From contig NZ_JAGQBW010000015.1 of NCBI RefSeq assembly GCF_024345835.1, forward strand, positions 1-64,000: a stretch of DNA of 64,000 nucleotides, written 5' to 3'. The stretch is from Synechococcus sp. HJ21-Hayes (GTDB taxonomy: Bacteria; Cyanobacteriota; Cyanobacteriia; PCC-6307; Cyanobiaceae). How positions within the stretch are numbered: position 1 is the stretch's first letter; every line of letters begins with the position of its first letter. Shown piece after piece: positions 30,383-36,955 of the stretch. The notes under the pieces are model-generated. The model had not been told where the DNA came from, searched no databases, and worked only from the letters and a program-made list of their open reading frames with translations. A program made the translations under genes and the position numbers.

Positions 30383-30664
30383 TCAGCGCCGCCCAGCCAA
30401 CATAGCCCGCAACTTGCGCTCGAAGATCAGGCCAGCCGTCACCAGGGTGATGACATTGGCGGCCATCAACGGGCCATCCCCCGTGAGCAGGCCGTACACC
30501 CCCCACAGGGCAATACCGGCGGTGAACAGGGCATACATGCGCAGGGAAATGCCACGGGTATCGCCGCTGCGAATGGTCTTGAGCGCTTGCGGGATGAAGC
30601 TCACGGTGGTGAGGCTGGCGGCCACGTAGCCCAGGGCGGCGATAGCGGGGGGATGGGGACTCAC
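30383..30664 (-). CDS. SemiSWEET-type sugar transporter (PQ-loop)
   Basis: 93 residues from GTG at 30664, with three membrane helices as expected for a SemiSWEET: ALGYVAASLTTVSFIPQALKTIR containing the PQ motif, ISLRMYALFTAGIALWGVYGLL, and LMAANVITLVTAGLIFERKL with the conserved Asn of helix 3. SemiSWEETs dimerise and move sugars down a gradient. Longer upstream reading runs into the RluA gene in another frame, so the short form is preferred. It ends 8 bases from the convergent oxygenase gene. Confidence 0.85.
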   Translation of the reverse strand: MSPHPPAIAALGYVAASLTTVSFIPQALKTIRSGDTRGISLRMYALFTAGIALWGVYGLLTGDGPLMAANVITLVTAGLIFERKLRAMLAGRR

Positions 30665-30690
30665 AGTGATGGTGCGCTCAGAAGGGACAG

Positions 30691-31335
30691 TCAGAAGGGG
30701 CAGTGGGCCTGAAACAGCCGCGGCTCGCCGCTGAAGGGATGCTGGAAGGCCAGGCCACAGGCATGCAGCCGCAGCCGATCCGATCGGGGTGCCCATGGCG
30801 AGCCATAGAGAGGATCCCCCAGGATCGGATGGCCTAGAGCGGCCAGGTGCACCCGCAACTGATGGGAGCGGCCGGTGTGGGGCGTGAGTTCCAGGCGGCT
30901 CCAACCCCGATCCGGCGCCACCCCCAGCAACCGCCAATCGGTGCGGCAGGGCTTGCCCGTCGGATCCGGACCGTAGAGGGGAGGTCGATGGCTGCGCTTG
31001 GCGATGGCCAGGGTGATGCTGCCCGCCTGCTCGAGCGGCACGCCGGCCACATCGGCCCGGTAGGTCTTGCACACCAGCCGCTGGGCAAACAAGCCGCTCA
31101 GGGCCCGGTGCAGCTCCGGGGTAAGGGCCAGCAACAGCAGACCGGAGGTGTCGCGATCCAGGCGATGCACCAGCTGGGCGGTGGGCCAGGTGCAGCGCAG
31201 GCGAGTGAGCAGGGAATCGGCCAGGGCCGGGCCGAGCCCCGGCTGGCACAGCAGGCCGGAGGGCTTGTTCACCACCAGTAGATCACCATCCACCGCGATC
31301 AGCGAGGCCTCCAGAGCCGGCGACAGGCCCTTCAC
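30691..31335 (-). CDS. RluA-family pseudouridine synthase
   Basis: 214 residues from GTG at 31335, overlapping the upstream stop (GTGA). The catalytic core is clear: LLVVNKPSGLLCQPG, HRLDRDTSGLLLLALTPELH (catalytic Asp in HRLDRDTSG), KTYRADVAG, RLELTPHTGRSHQLRVHLAALGHPILGDPLYG. There is no S4 domain, as in RluA/RluC-lite and TruC forms. Targets may be rRNA or tRNA; not determinable here. Probably in an operon with the GGDEF gene upstream and SemiSWEET downstream. Confidence 0.9.
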   Translation of the reverse strand: MKGLSPALEASLIAVDGDLLVVNKPSGLLCQPGLGPALADSLLTRLRCTWPTAQLVHRLDRDTSGLLLLALTPELHRALSGLFAQRLVCKTYRADVAGVPLEQAGSITLAIAKRSHRPPLYGPDPTGKPCRTDWRLLGVAPDRGWSRLELTPHTGRSHQLRVHLAALGHPILGDPLYGSPWAPRSDRLRLHACGLAFQHPFSGEPRLFQAHCPF

Positions 31336-32327
31336 TCCGCAATCAAACGAGCAATTTGATTGCGGCCGTTGCCTTTGGCCAAATAGAGGGCCTGATCGGC
31401 CCGATAGAAGAGATCGGCAAAGCTGTGGTCCGATGGCACCAGGTTGGTGAGCCCACCACTGATCTGGGGGTGGTAATCGGAATGGCTGAAGATTCCACCC
31501 ATGGCTGCCACATCGCTGCGAATGACCTCGGCCATGGCCATGGAACTGCTGTCGTCGCCATCCACCAGCAGCACGGCGAACTCCTCGTCGCCAATGCGGC
31601 CGAACAGATCCTGCTCCCGCAGCCGCAGCTGGGTGAGCTTGCAGACATCCACCAGCACCTGATCACCGGCCTGGTGTCCCCAGCGCTGATTGATCTGGCG
31701 GAAGTCGTCGATGTCGAAGTTGAGCAGGAACAGCCCATGCCCCTGCTGGCGGGCCCGCTCCACCTCCTGCTCTCCTAAGCGGAAGAAGCTGGCCCGGTTG
31801 AACAGCCCCGTTACTGGACAGAGACTGCTGACCCGGCGCAATTCGATCTCGCGCATCACCAGATCCGCCATCAACTGCAGCATCTCCAGCTGATCCGGTT
31901 TGAGGCTGCGGGGCTTCTGATCGATCACACAGAGAGTGCCGAGCTTGTGTCCCTCGGACGACTGCAACGGCGCGCCGGCGTAGAAGCGGACGTGGGGGGA
32001 CGTGAGCACCAGGGGGTTGGTGTTGAAGCGCTCATCGGCGAGGGCATCGGGCACCACCAGCACCCCATCCGCCGCAATGGCATGGGCACAGAAGGCCATC
32101 TCCCGAGGGGTCTGGTTCACCGCCAAACCATGGCGAGCCAGGAACCACTGACGATCGCGATCCACCAGCGACACCAGGGCGATCGGCATCTCCAGGGCCT
32201 CACTGGCCAACTGAACGATGCGATCAAAGTGGGGGTCTGGGGCCGTATCGAGCACACCGTGGCGCTGCAGATCCCGCAAACGCTGGTCCTCATCCCCAGG
32301 GATGGGGTAATCGGGAAAAGGCGGCAC
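31332..32327 (-). CDS. GAF-GGDEF protein with degenerate GDEEF motif
   Basis: 331 residues from GTG at 32327, preceded by AGGA at good spacing. The N-terminal GAF domain (about 20-170) carries FDRIVQLASEALEMPIALVSLVDRDRQWFLARHGL and APLQSSEGHKLGTLCVID. The GGDEF domain (about 180-331) has LNFDIDDFRQINQRWGHQAGDQVL and ends ADQALYLAKGNGRNQI. The signature is RIGDEEF instead of RIGGDEF/RIGGEEF (residues ~246-250), so the second Gly is replaced by Asp. GGDEF domains make c-di-GMP; this substitution may weaken or abolish catalysis, leaving a binding or regulatory role. No RxxD inhibitory site is obvious. Confidence 0.88.
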   Translation of the reverse strand: MPPFPDYPIPGDEDQRLRDLQRHGVLDTAPDPHFDRIVQLASEALEMPIALVSLVDRDRQWFLARHGLAVNQTPREMAFCAHAIAADGVLVVPDALADERFNTNPLVLTSPHVRFYAGAPLQSSEGHKLGTLCVIDQKPRSLKPDQLEMLQLMADLVMREIELRRVSSLCPVTGLFNRASFFRLGEQEVERARQQGHGLFLLNFDIDDFRQINQRWGHQAGDQVLVDVCKLTQLRLREQDLFGRIGDEEFAVLLVDGDDSSSMAMAEVIRSDVAAMGGIFSHSDYHPQISGGLTNLVPSDHSFADLFYRADQALYLAKGNGRNQIARLIAE

Positions 32328-32430
32328 GGGATTCCTGGCCTTGCAGATCAGCCTACGAACGCCAAGCGCCACTGACCGGTGGCCAGGGACCGCCGCCTTG
32401 GCCACACTGCCAGCAGCACACAGCAGGGCC

Positions 32431-32808
32431 ATGGCACTGGATCGCTTCAAGCAGGCCCTGGCAGCTCTATTAGACCAGGCCCCAAGCGACCCACTGGAGC
32501 GGGACGAGTACTTCGAGCTCCACACCCTGCCGGCCAGCGGCGGCGAGGGCTTCGAAGTGGTGATCTGCGATGAAGACCATGAAATCTTCGCCGCGATCTA
32601 CACCGCAAAACTCTTCGACGAAGGCGAGCCAGGCCAGGAGGCGGTGGAAGCCCTGGTGCCTCCCTTCCTCGAGGCGGCCTACGGCCTCACCAGCGAGGAG
32701 TGGCAGGCCACCGAACCCTTCGACCTGGGCTGGCGCAGCCGCGAATACCTCTGGTTCATGGAGTTCACAGTGCCCGGTCTCAAGCCGGACTGTCGCTTCG
32801 AGGCTTGA
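32431..32808 (+). CDS. Conserved hypothetical acidic protein
   Basis: 125 residues from ATG at 32431. Acidic and without membrane segments: DRFKQALAALLDQAPSDPLERDEYFELH, GFEVVICDEDHEIFAAIYTAK, EALVPPFLEAAYGLTSEEW, EYLWFMEFTVPGLKPDC. It looks like a compact alpha/beta cytoplasmic protein. No known motif is recognised. Divergent from the GGDEF gene; its end overlaps the convergent gene at 32780 by 29 bases. Confidence 0.65.
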   Translation: MALDRFKQALAALLDQAPSDPLERDEYFELHTLPASGGEGFEVVICDEDHEIFAAIYTAKLFDEGEPGQEAVEALVPPFLEAAYGLTSEEWQATEPFDLGWRSREYLWFMEFTVPGLKPDCRFEA

Positions 32809-33124
32809 AATCCCCCGCAGGGCCACCCTCCACCCAAACCAGCTGCAGGGCTCCCTCTCGCCGACTGAGCAGCAGCAAGCCAGCGGAATCCTCGGGCAGG
32901 GGCAGGCCGGTGGCCACCCGCAGCTGGGCACGCTCCACCAGACCCACGCCACAGGTTTCCACCAGCAACACCGGCAGGGTGCCGGGCTGCCCGCGCATGG
33001 CCTGCAGATCGAGGGCTTGGCGAGCGGCCTGGACAGCCCGCTCACTGCCCAGGCGCTCCACCAGCTGGGGCCAGAGGTGATTCACGGGCGTCGCCGCCAC
33101 CAGATCCAGCTCCGCTGCCTGCAT
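32780..33124 (-). CDS. Conserved hypothetical protein in the SepF cluster
   Basis: About 114 residues from ATG at 33124; a GTG at 33160, placed immediately after the SepF stop (TGAGGTG), is an equally good coupled start giving 12 more residues. Contains alternating strands (LPVLLVETCGVGLVERAQLRV, AGLLLLSRREGALQLVWVEGG) after a helical opening (VNHLWPQLVERLGSERAVQAARQALDLQ). No family recognised. Third gene of a tight minus-strand set with the SepF-domain gene. Confidence 0.6.
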   Translation of the reverse strand: MQAAELDLVAATPVNHLWPQLVERLGSERAVQAARQALDLQAMRGQPGTLPVLLVETCGVGLVERAQLRVATGLPLPEDSAGLLLLSRREGALQLVWVEGGPAGDFKPRSDSPA

Positions 33125-33161
33125 GGCCTGCCCGCGATCATTCGAGCCTCCAGCTTGCACC

Positions 33162-33443
33162 TCAGGCCCGACTGAGCTGAACGAAATGGGGAGCGAACAG
33201 AAACACCCGCTCACCCAGGCACTGCTGCTGGCCATCCAGGGCAAAAGCCCCGCCCGCCATGAAATCCGCAGCCCGCTGCACCTCCGCCGCGGGCATGGCA
33301 CTGAGGTTGAGCAACACGGTGGCGTGATCCCGCAGGGCCATCACGGCCTCCTGCACATCTTCAAGACGGGTGGGATGCATCACCACCACCTCCGCTCCCC
33401 AAGCGTGGGGATCCGGCGCAAATCCGGGGGGCAGGGAATCCAT
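33162..33443 (-). CDS. sepF: Short SepF-domain protein (cell division)
   Basis: 93 residues consisting almost only of the SepF core: EVVVMHPTRLEDVQEAVMALRDHATVLLNLSAMPAAEVQRAADFMAGGAFALDGQQQCLGERVFLFAPHFVQL. SepF (Cdv2 in cyanobacteria) bundles FtsZ and tethers it to the membrane through an N-terminal amphipathic helix. Canonical cyanobacterial SepF is about 190 residues with an N-terminal helix and acidic linker; both are missing here. It could be a paralogue of a full-length SepF elsewhere or could rely on the protein encoded 4 bases upstream. Start ATG at 33443, right after the upstream stop. Confidence 0.82.
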   Translation of the reverse strand: MDSLPPGFAPDPHAWGAEVVVMHPTRLEDVQEAVMALRDHATVLLNLSAMPAAEVQRAADFMAGGAFALDGQQQCLGERVFLFAPHFVQLSRA

Positions 33444-33447
33444 CCCT

Positions 33448-33726
33448 TCAAGGTGACGGTTCCTCGGCCTCAGCGCCAGTCCCCGCAGGGCAGGCCTGCT
33501 CGAGCATCTCCGCGGTGGGAAGGATCGTCTCGAGTTCGTCCTCGTTATCGAGAAAGGCCTCGAAGGAGCGATAGCGGCGGATCGTGGGGGTGTAGCTGGG
33601 ATCGGCGCAAACCTCCTGCCAGCTCAGCTCCTTGGGTTTCACCTCCTGAAATCCAGCCAGCGCCTCGGCAAGATCACCGGCATCACTGAATCCCTCGCCC
33701 TGCCAGAGCAGCTCAAAGAACGTCAT
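33448..33726 (-). CDS. Conserved hypothetical protein upstream of the short sepF
   Basis: 92 residues from ATG at 33726. Opens with TFFELLWQGEGFSDAGDLAEALAGFQEVKPKELSWQEV and continues YTPTIRRYRSFEAFLDNEDELETILP, ending in an acidic tail. The first ~12 residues (FFELLW) could form an amphipathic segment. Four bases separate its stop from the short sepF start, so the two are probably translated together. Function unknown; a partner role for the truncated SepF is only a guess from position. Confidence 0.65.
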   Translation of the reverse strand: MTFFELLWQGEGFSDAGDLAEALAGFQEVKPKELSWQEVCADPSYTPTIRRYRSFEAFLDNEDELETILPTAEMLEQACPAGTGAEAEEPSP

Positions 33727-33807
33727 GGCAGAACCGGCGAAAGCCTCAATCTATGGAGGCTCGGGGGGTGCTGCTTCTGCCCACGGGGATCCGGGTGTCC
33801 TGGCGTT

Positions 33808-34410
33808 TCAACAAGTCTTGAGCGGCTCCAGCAAACCATTGGCGCCATAGCGACGCACCAGCTCCAACGCGATCCCCGGCTCAGGCTGCCAGCGCAACAG
33901 ACAGGCCACGGGATCCCCCAGCTGCCGCCCCATCACCGTGACCAGCTCCAGACCAGGCTGCACGCACCAATGGCCTGGCCCCACCAACGGCACCGCCAGC
34001 GGCGGCTCTGGAGCTGGATCTGCAACACCAGGACGCGCCTCCACCACCAGCACAAACGTCTCCAGGTCGGCGCTGCCATGGCGCAGCACCACCCGGCGGC
34101 GCCGATCCCCGTGCACGAGGCACAGCTCCGCAAACCAGGGCCACGGGCCAATGCGATCAGGCCCCAGGCTCCAGTGGCCGCTGGGGGCAATCTGCATCTC
34201 GGGCGGGGGCTCCTGGAAACGCATACTGCGCACCTGGCCCGTGTGGCAGTAGGTGAGGGCGGCTTCGATCGCATCGCCGTTGTCCGTCACCTGCAGGCTG
34301 GTGGGGAAGCGTTCCTGCTCCTGGCCATCGGCACCGCAGCGGATGAAGGTGCCATCCCAGCGGCCACCATTGGGGCCCATCAGCCGCTCGCGCACCCCGG
34401 TGGAGTCCAC
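33808..34410 (-). CDS. DUF3598-like cyanobacterial lipocalin-type protein
   Basis: 200 residues from GTG at 34410; the frame stays open farther upstream but without a start codon. Features seen: RLMGPNGGRWDGTFIRC, LQVTDNGDAIEAALTYCHTGQVRSMRFQEPP, GHWSLGPDRIGPWPWFAELCLVHGDRRRRVVLRHG, then a second beta-rich half ending LRWQPEPGIALELVRRYGANGLLEPL. The strand-rich pattern and GRWxGxF opening match the DUF3598 family of cyanobacteria and plastids, whose function is unknown; lipocalin-like ligand binding is proposed. Divergent from the rhomboid gene. Confidence 0.68.
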   Translation of the reverse strand: MDSTGVRERLMGPNGGRWDGTFIRCGADGQEQERFPTSLQVTDNGDAIEAALTYCHTGQVRSMRFQEPPPEMQIAPSGHWSLGPDRIGPWPWFAELCLVHGDRRRRVVLRHGSADLETFVLVVEARPGVADPAPEPPLAVPLVGPGHWCVQPGLELVTVMGRQLGDPVACLLRWQPEPGIALELVRRYGANGLLEPLKTC

Positions 34411-34463
34411 AACATTCGCCCACGAAAGGTCAGCAGAATCATCTCCAACTCGCGCCTCCCCCT

Positions 34464-35024
34464 GTGATGGGCCGCTGGCTTCCAGCTCGGCTAAAGCTGC
34501 CTCTGCTGATCCTGGCGGTGCCCTGGCTGCAGGAACTGGTGGACCAACTGCTGTTCGGCGGTCGCTGGAACCTGCCCATGCTCCCCCTGGCCAGCGGCGG
34601 CAGCCTGGTGGGCGTGTTCACGGCGCCCTTCAGCCACGGCGATTTCAGCCATCTGCTCAGCAACAGCCTGTTATTCCTGCCGCTCTCCTGGCTGGTGCTG
34701 GCCAAGAGCCGCCGCGATTACCTCGCCGTGTGGCTTGGCGTGTATGCCTGCGCGATTCCCGTATGGCTGGTCTGGCCCCAGGGCAGCCATGGCCTCTCCG
34801 GCATTGTGTACGGCCTGCTCGGCTACCTGATGGTGATCGGCTTTCTGGAGCGGCGACTCAGCACCCTGGCCCTGTCAGGCTTCTGCCTGATCACCTGGGG
34901 AGGCGTGCTGCCCAGCCTGCTGCCGTTTGCCTCGCCGGCCGGCGTCAGCTGGATTGGCCACGTGTCGGGATTTGCGGGCGGCGTCGTGGCGGCCCTGGCC
35001 ATTCACCGCGAGCAGACCACCTGA
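34464..35024 (+). CDS. Rhomboid family intramembrane serine protease
   Basis: 186 residues from GTG at 34464 (ATG is the next codon). Six hydrophobic segments. The HxxxN of helix 2 is FSHGDFSHLLSNSLLF. The GxSG-type nucleophile is GLSGIVYGLLGYL (Ser near residue 112), and the catalytic His lies in WIGHVSGFAGGVVAALA (near 166). All three active-site positions are present, so an active protease is expected. Rhomboids cleave transmembrane helices of other proteins; the substrate is unknown. No extra cytoplasmic domain. Confidence 0.88.
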   Translation: MMGRWLPARLKLPLLILAVPWLQELVDQLLFGGRWNLPMLPLASGGSLVGVFTAPFSHGDFSHLLSNSLLFLPLSWLVLAKSRRDYLAVWLGVYACAIPVWLVWPQGSHGLSGIVYGLLGYLMVIGFLERRLSTLALSGFCLITWGGVLPSLLPFASPAGVSWIGHVSGFAGGVVAALAIHREQTT

Positions 35025-35135
35025 AGCCTGGCCCTTGCCGAGAGGGGCATTCACTCCTGTGGGTAACAACTCATTGCACGGCAAAGTCAGGATCGATGGG
35101 CTCGATAGCGTCTCCACCAGAGCTGCTGCACAGCC

Positions 35136-35318
35136 ATGGTCGTCGGCGAAGTGTTTCTGGAAAGCCTCTCCACAGGCGTGATCACCGCTGAAGAAATCGC
35201 CTGGATCACTCGGCATCAAACCAGCTTCAATCGCCAAGAGGAAGCCACGGCCTTGAAGCTTGGTCGGCTGCTGGATGAAGGCCGCATTCAGATCGGCTGC
35301 CGCCTGCTGGGAACCTGA
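35136..35318 (+). CDS. Small conserved hypothetical protein (60 aa)
   Basis: 60 residues: a short strand (VVGEVFLESLSTG) followed by VITAEEIAWITRHQTSFNRQEEATALKLGRLLDEGRIQIGCRL. The two-helix acidic/basic pattern with a final strand looks like a folded small protein, and similar ~60-residue proteins are common in picocyanobacteria, from memory. The 111 bases upstream (35025-35135) contain no gene. No function assigned. Confidence 0.65.
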   Translation: MVVGEVFLESLSTGVITAEEIAWITRHQTSFNRQEEATALKLGRLLDEGRIQIGCRLLGT

Positions 35319-35333
35319 GAACATCCGCCATTG

Positions 35334-35738
35334 ATGACATCGTTTGATACTGCCTTCCGGGATCTACTGCGGCTGGCACCCGGCCCGATTTTCCCCCGGG
35401 CTCGAGCGCTCTATTTCCACAAATATCCCCTCGAGGGCAAGGGTGCAGCACCCTTTCGCACCCATTTAATGGAAGAGGAGATCGAAGAACCTGAAGCCCT
35501 CCAAGGCGGTGGCTATCTGGTGCGGGCCCTTCGCTTTGCGGTGGTGTTCTGGGATGGAGTTCCCCTCACCAGCCCACCAAACTTTGCGGCTTATCTGACG
35601 CAGCAGTGGCAACTGAACCCCGCAGACCTGAAGCAGGAATCAGGGCTGTGGTTCAGGGATGAAGGCCATTACGCCAGCTTCACGGCGCCAGCTCTGTATC
35701 GCTCTAAATCAGCTGAGGATGGGCAGGATCCCCCTTGA
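35334..35738 (+). CDS. Hypothetical protein, unknown function
   Basis: 134 residues from ATG at 35334 (a TTG lies one codon before). Sequence such as FRDLLRLAPGPIFPRARALYFHKYPLEGKG, GGGYLVRALRFAVVFWDGVPLTSP, NFAAYLTQQWQLNP and WFRDEGHYASFTAPALY is non-repetitive and protein-like. Codon third positions are less GC-rich than in the neighbours, a possible sign of a more recent arrival. Its 3' end overlaps the convergent DUF427 gene by 35 bases. No family recognised. Confidence 0.55.
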   Translation: MTSFDTAFRDLLRLAPGPIFPRARALYFHKYPLEGKGAAPFRTHLMEEEIEEPEALQGGGYLVRALRFAVVFWDGVPLTSPPNFAAYLTQQWQLNPADLKQESGLWFRDEGHYASFTAPALYRSKSAEDGQDPP

Positions 35739-36174
35739 AGGGGCCCACCACGGCAGAGGTAATCCAGCCGCCATAGAAACCACCCGGCTGGGGAATCACC
35801 CGGTCCCCATTCACCCAACAACCATCCATCTGGGCCGGGTAGAGGGCATACCAACCGGCCAGCGCCCCAAACGCAGCCGTGGGCTCGGGGTATTGCCACA
35901 CGGCACACGGCAAGGCCTGGCCGGCCACCACCACATCGAAGTAGCGGGCCAGTCCCTTCCACTCGCAGAAGCTGCGGCCAGCGGCCGGCCGCAGCAAGGA
36001 CAGCGCCATCGTTTCGGGTGGCAGGTAGTAGGTGGGGGGATGGAAGGTTTCCAGCACCCTGAGGCTGTGGTGGGTGTCGCACAGCAGTTGGCCCAGCACC
36101 CTCACAACCACATGGTCGGCACAGGGCACCAGGGCAGGTGGACGCGGATAGTCGCTGACGTGTTCCAGGGCCAT
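35704..36174 (-). CDS. DUF427 domain-containing protein
   Basis: 156 residues from ATG at 36174. The DUF427 fold (pleckstrin-like barrel) is recognisable: HVVVRVLGQLLCDTHHSLRVLETFHPPTYYLPPE, SFCEWKGLARYFDVVVAG, CAVWQYPEPTAAFGALAGWYALYPAQMDGCWVNGD, ending GGFYGGWITSAVVGPFKG. The CEWKG...YPxP pattern is the family signature. Biochemical function is not established. It precedes the Nif11-like gene by 12 bases on the same strand. Confidence 0.88.
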   Translation of the reverse strand: MALEHVSDYPRPPALVPCADHVVVRVLGQLLCDTHHSLRVLETFHPPTYYLPPETMALSLLRPAAGRSFCEWKGLARYFDVVVAGQALPCAVWQYPEPTAAFGALAGWYALYPAQMDGCWVNGDRVIPQPGGFYGGWITSAVVGPFKGDPAHPQLI

Positions 36175-36186
36175 GGGGCCTGCCCC

Positions 36187-36453
36187 TCAGCCGGGGATGA
36201 AGCTGCGCAGCTTGCGGGCCTCCAGGCCAGCGCGGCGCTGCAACTCGGCATCGCTGAGCTCCGCTTCGGCCCGCACCTGGGCGGCGATCACATCGGCCTC
36301 CTCCAGCCCATACCCATGGCTGGCGGCCAGGGCCAACAACTCCTCAACCTCCACGGGCTGGCGTAACCGCTGCGCCAGGTCCGGCGTGGAACGCGCGTGG
36401 GCCAGAAAGGCGTCGAGTTGGGCGAGCGACAACGGAGCTGCGATCGGTTCCAT
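36187..36453 (-). CDS. Nif11-like domain protein without recognisable core peptide
   Basis: 88 residues: SLAQLDAFLAHARSTPDLAQRLRQPVEVEELLALAASHGYGLEEADVIAAQVRAEAELSDAEL is a Nif11/N11P-type helical domain, seen in nitrogen-fixation gene 11 and as the leader of prochlorosin-like lanthipeptide precursors. Precursors normally end in a GG/GA cleavage site and a Cys/Ser/Thr-rich core; here the tail is only LQRRAGLEARKLRSFIPG with no Cys and no GG. It therefore looks like a freestanding Nif11 protein of unknown role. No lantibiotic synthetase gene is in the window. Confidence 0.7.
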   Translation of the reverse strand: MEPIAAPLSLAQLDAFLAHARSTPDLAQRLRQPVEVEELLALAASHGYGLEEADVIAAQVRAEAELSDAELQRRAGLEARKLRSFIPG

Positions 36454-36538
36454 CTGTCCTAGCGGGCGGGGCCCAGGGATGAGGGCTCGCCAAGCCGGCC
36501 ATGAGCCCGCAGACTTGGATCAGCAGATCTGCCGAACC

Positions 36539-36955
36539 ATGGCATCCAGCCCGCAGACGCCTGAGCTGGCCAGGTCCCTGCCCAACTGGATGCGCTGGGG
36601 AGGGGCGGGCCTCACCGCCCTGGTGGCGGTGTTGTTTGTGGTGCTGTTGCTGCAGGTGCGCGAGCAGGGCCAACGGCTTCAAACGTTGCAAAACCGTCTG
36701 CAAACCCTCGAAAACGCCAACGACCTTGGCCGCACCAATGCCCTCGAGGAGCAGCTGCGCAGCACCGTGCAGCGGCTGCAGCGGCTCGAGACCCTCGACA
36801 CCACCGTGCAGGCCCTGAGCCGGGAGCAAGAGGCCCTGCGACAGCAGATCAGCAGTCGCCCCGAGCTGAGCCTGCCGCCGGCGGATGCCGGGCTGCTGCC
36901 GGCGCCCACTCCCGCCAAACCCAAAGCTCCCCCCCAGCCCCTCAGTCCGGAATGA
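36539..36955 (+). CDS. Membrane-anchored coiled-coil protein
   Basis: 138 residues from ATG at 36539. One transmembrane segment near the N-terminus (WGGAGLTALVAVLFVVLLLQV) is followed by a long heptad-type coiled coil rich in Leu, Gln and Arg (EQGQRLQTLQNRLQTLENAND ... ALEEQLRSTVQRLQRLETL), then a Pro-rich tail. No enzyme motif. Its stop overlaps the aminotransferase start (ATGA), so the two are co-translated, but the functional link is unknown. Confidence 0.75.
   Translation: MASSPQTPELARSLPNWMRWGGAGLTALVAVLFVVLLLQVREQGQRLQTLQNRLQTLENANDLGRTNALEEQLRSTVQRLQRLETLDTTVQALSREQEALRQQISSRPELSLPPADAGLLPAPTPAKPKAPPQPLSPE

Noticed and set aside
33162-33726. A single SepF gene split by a frameshift
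   Set aside because: The upstream 92-residue protein does not look like a SepF N-terminal half and has its own start and stop with a normal four-base gap, so two genes are more likely, though not certain.
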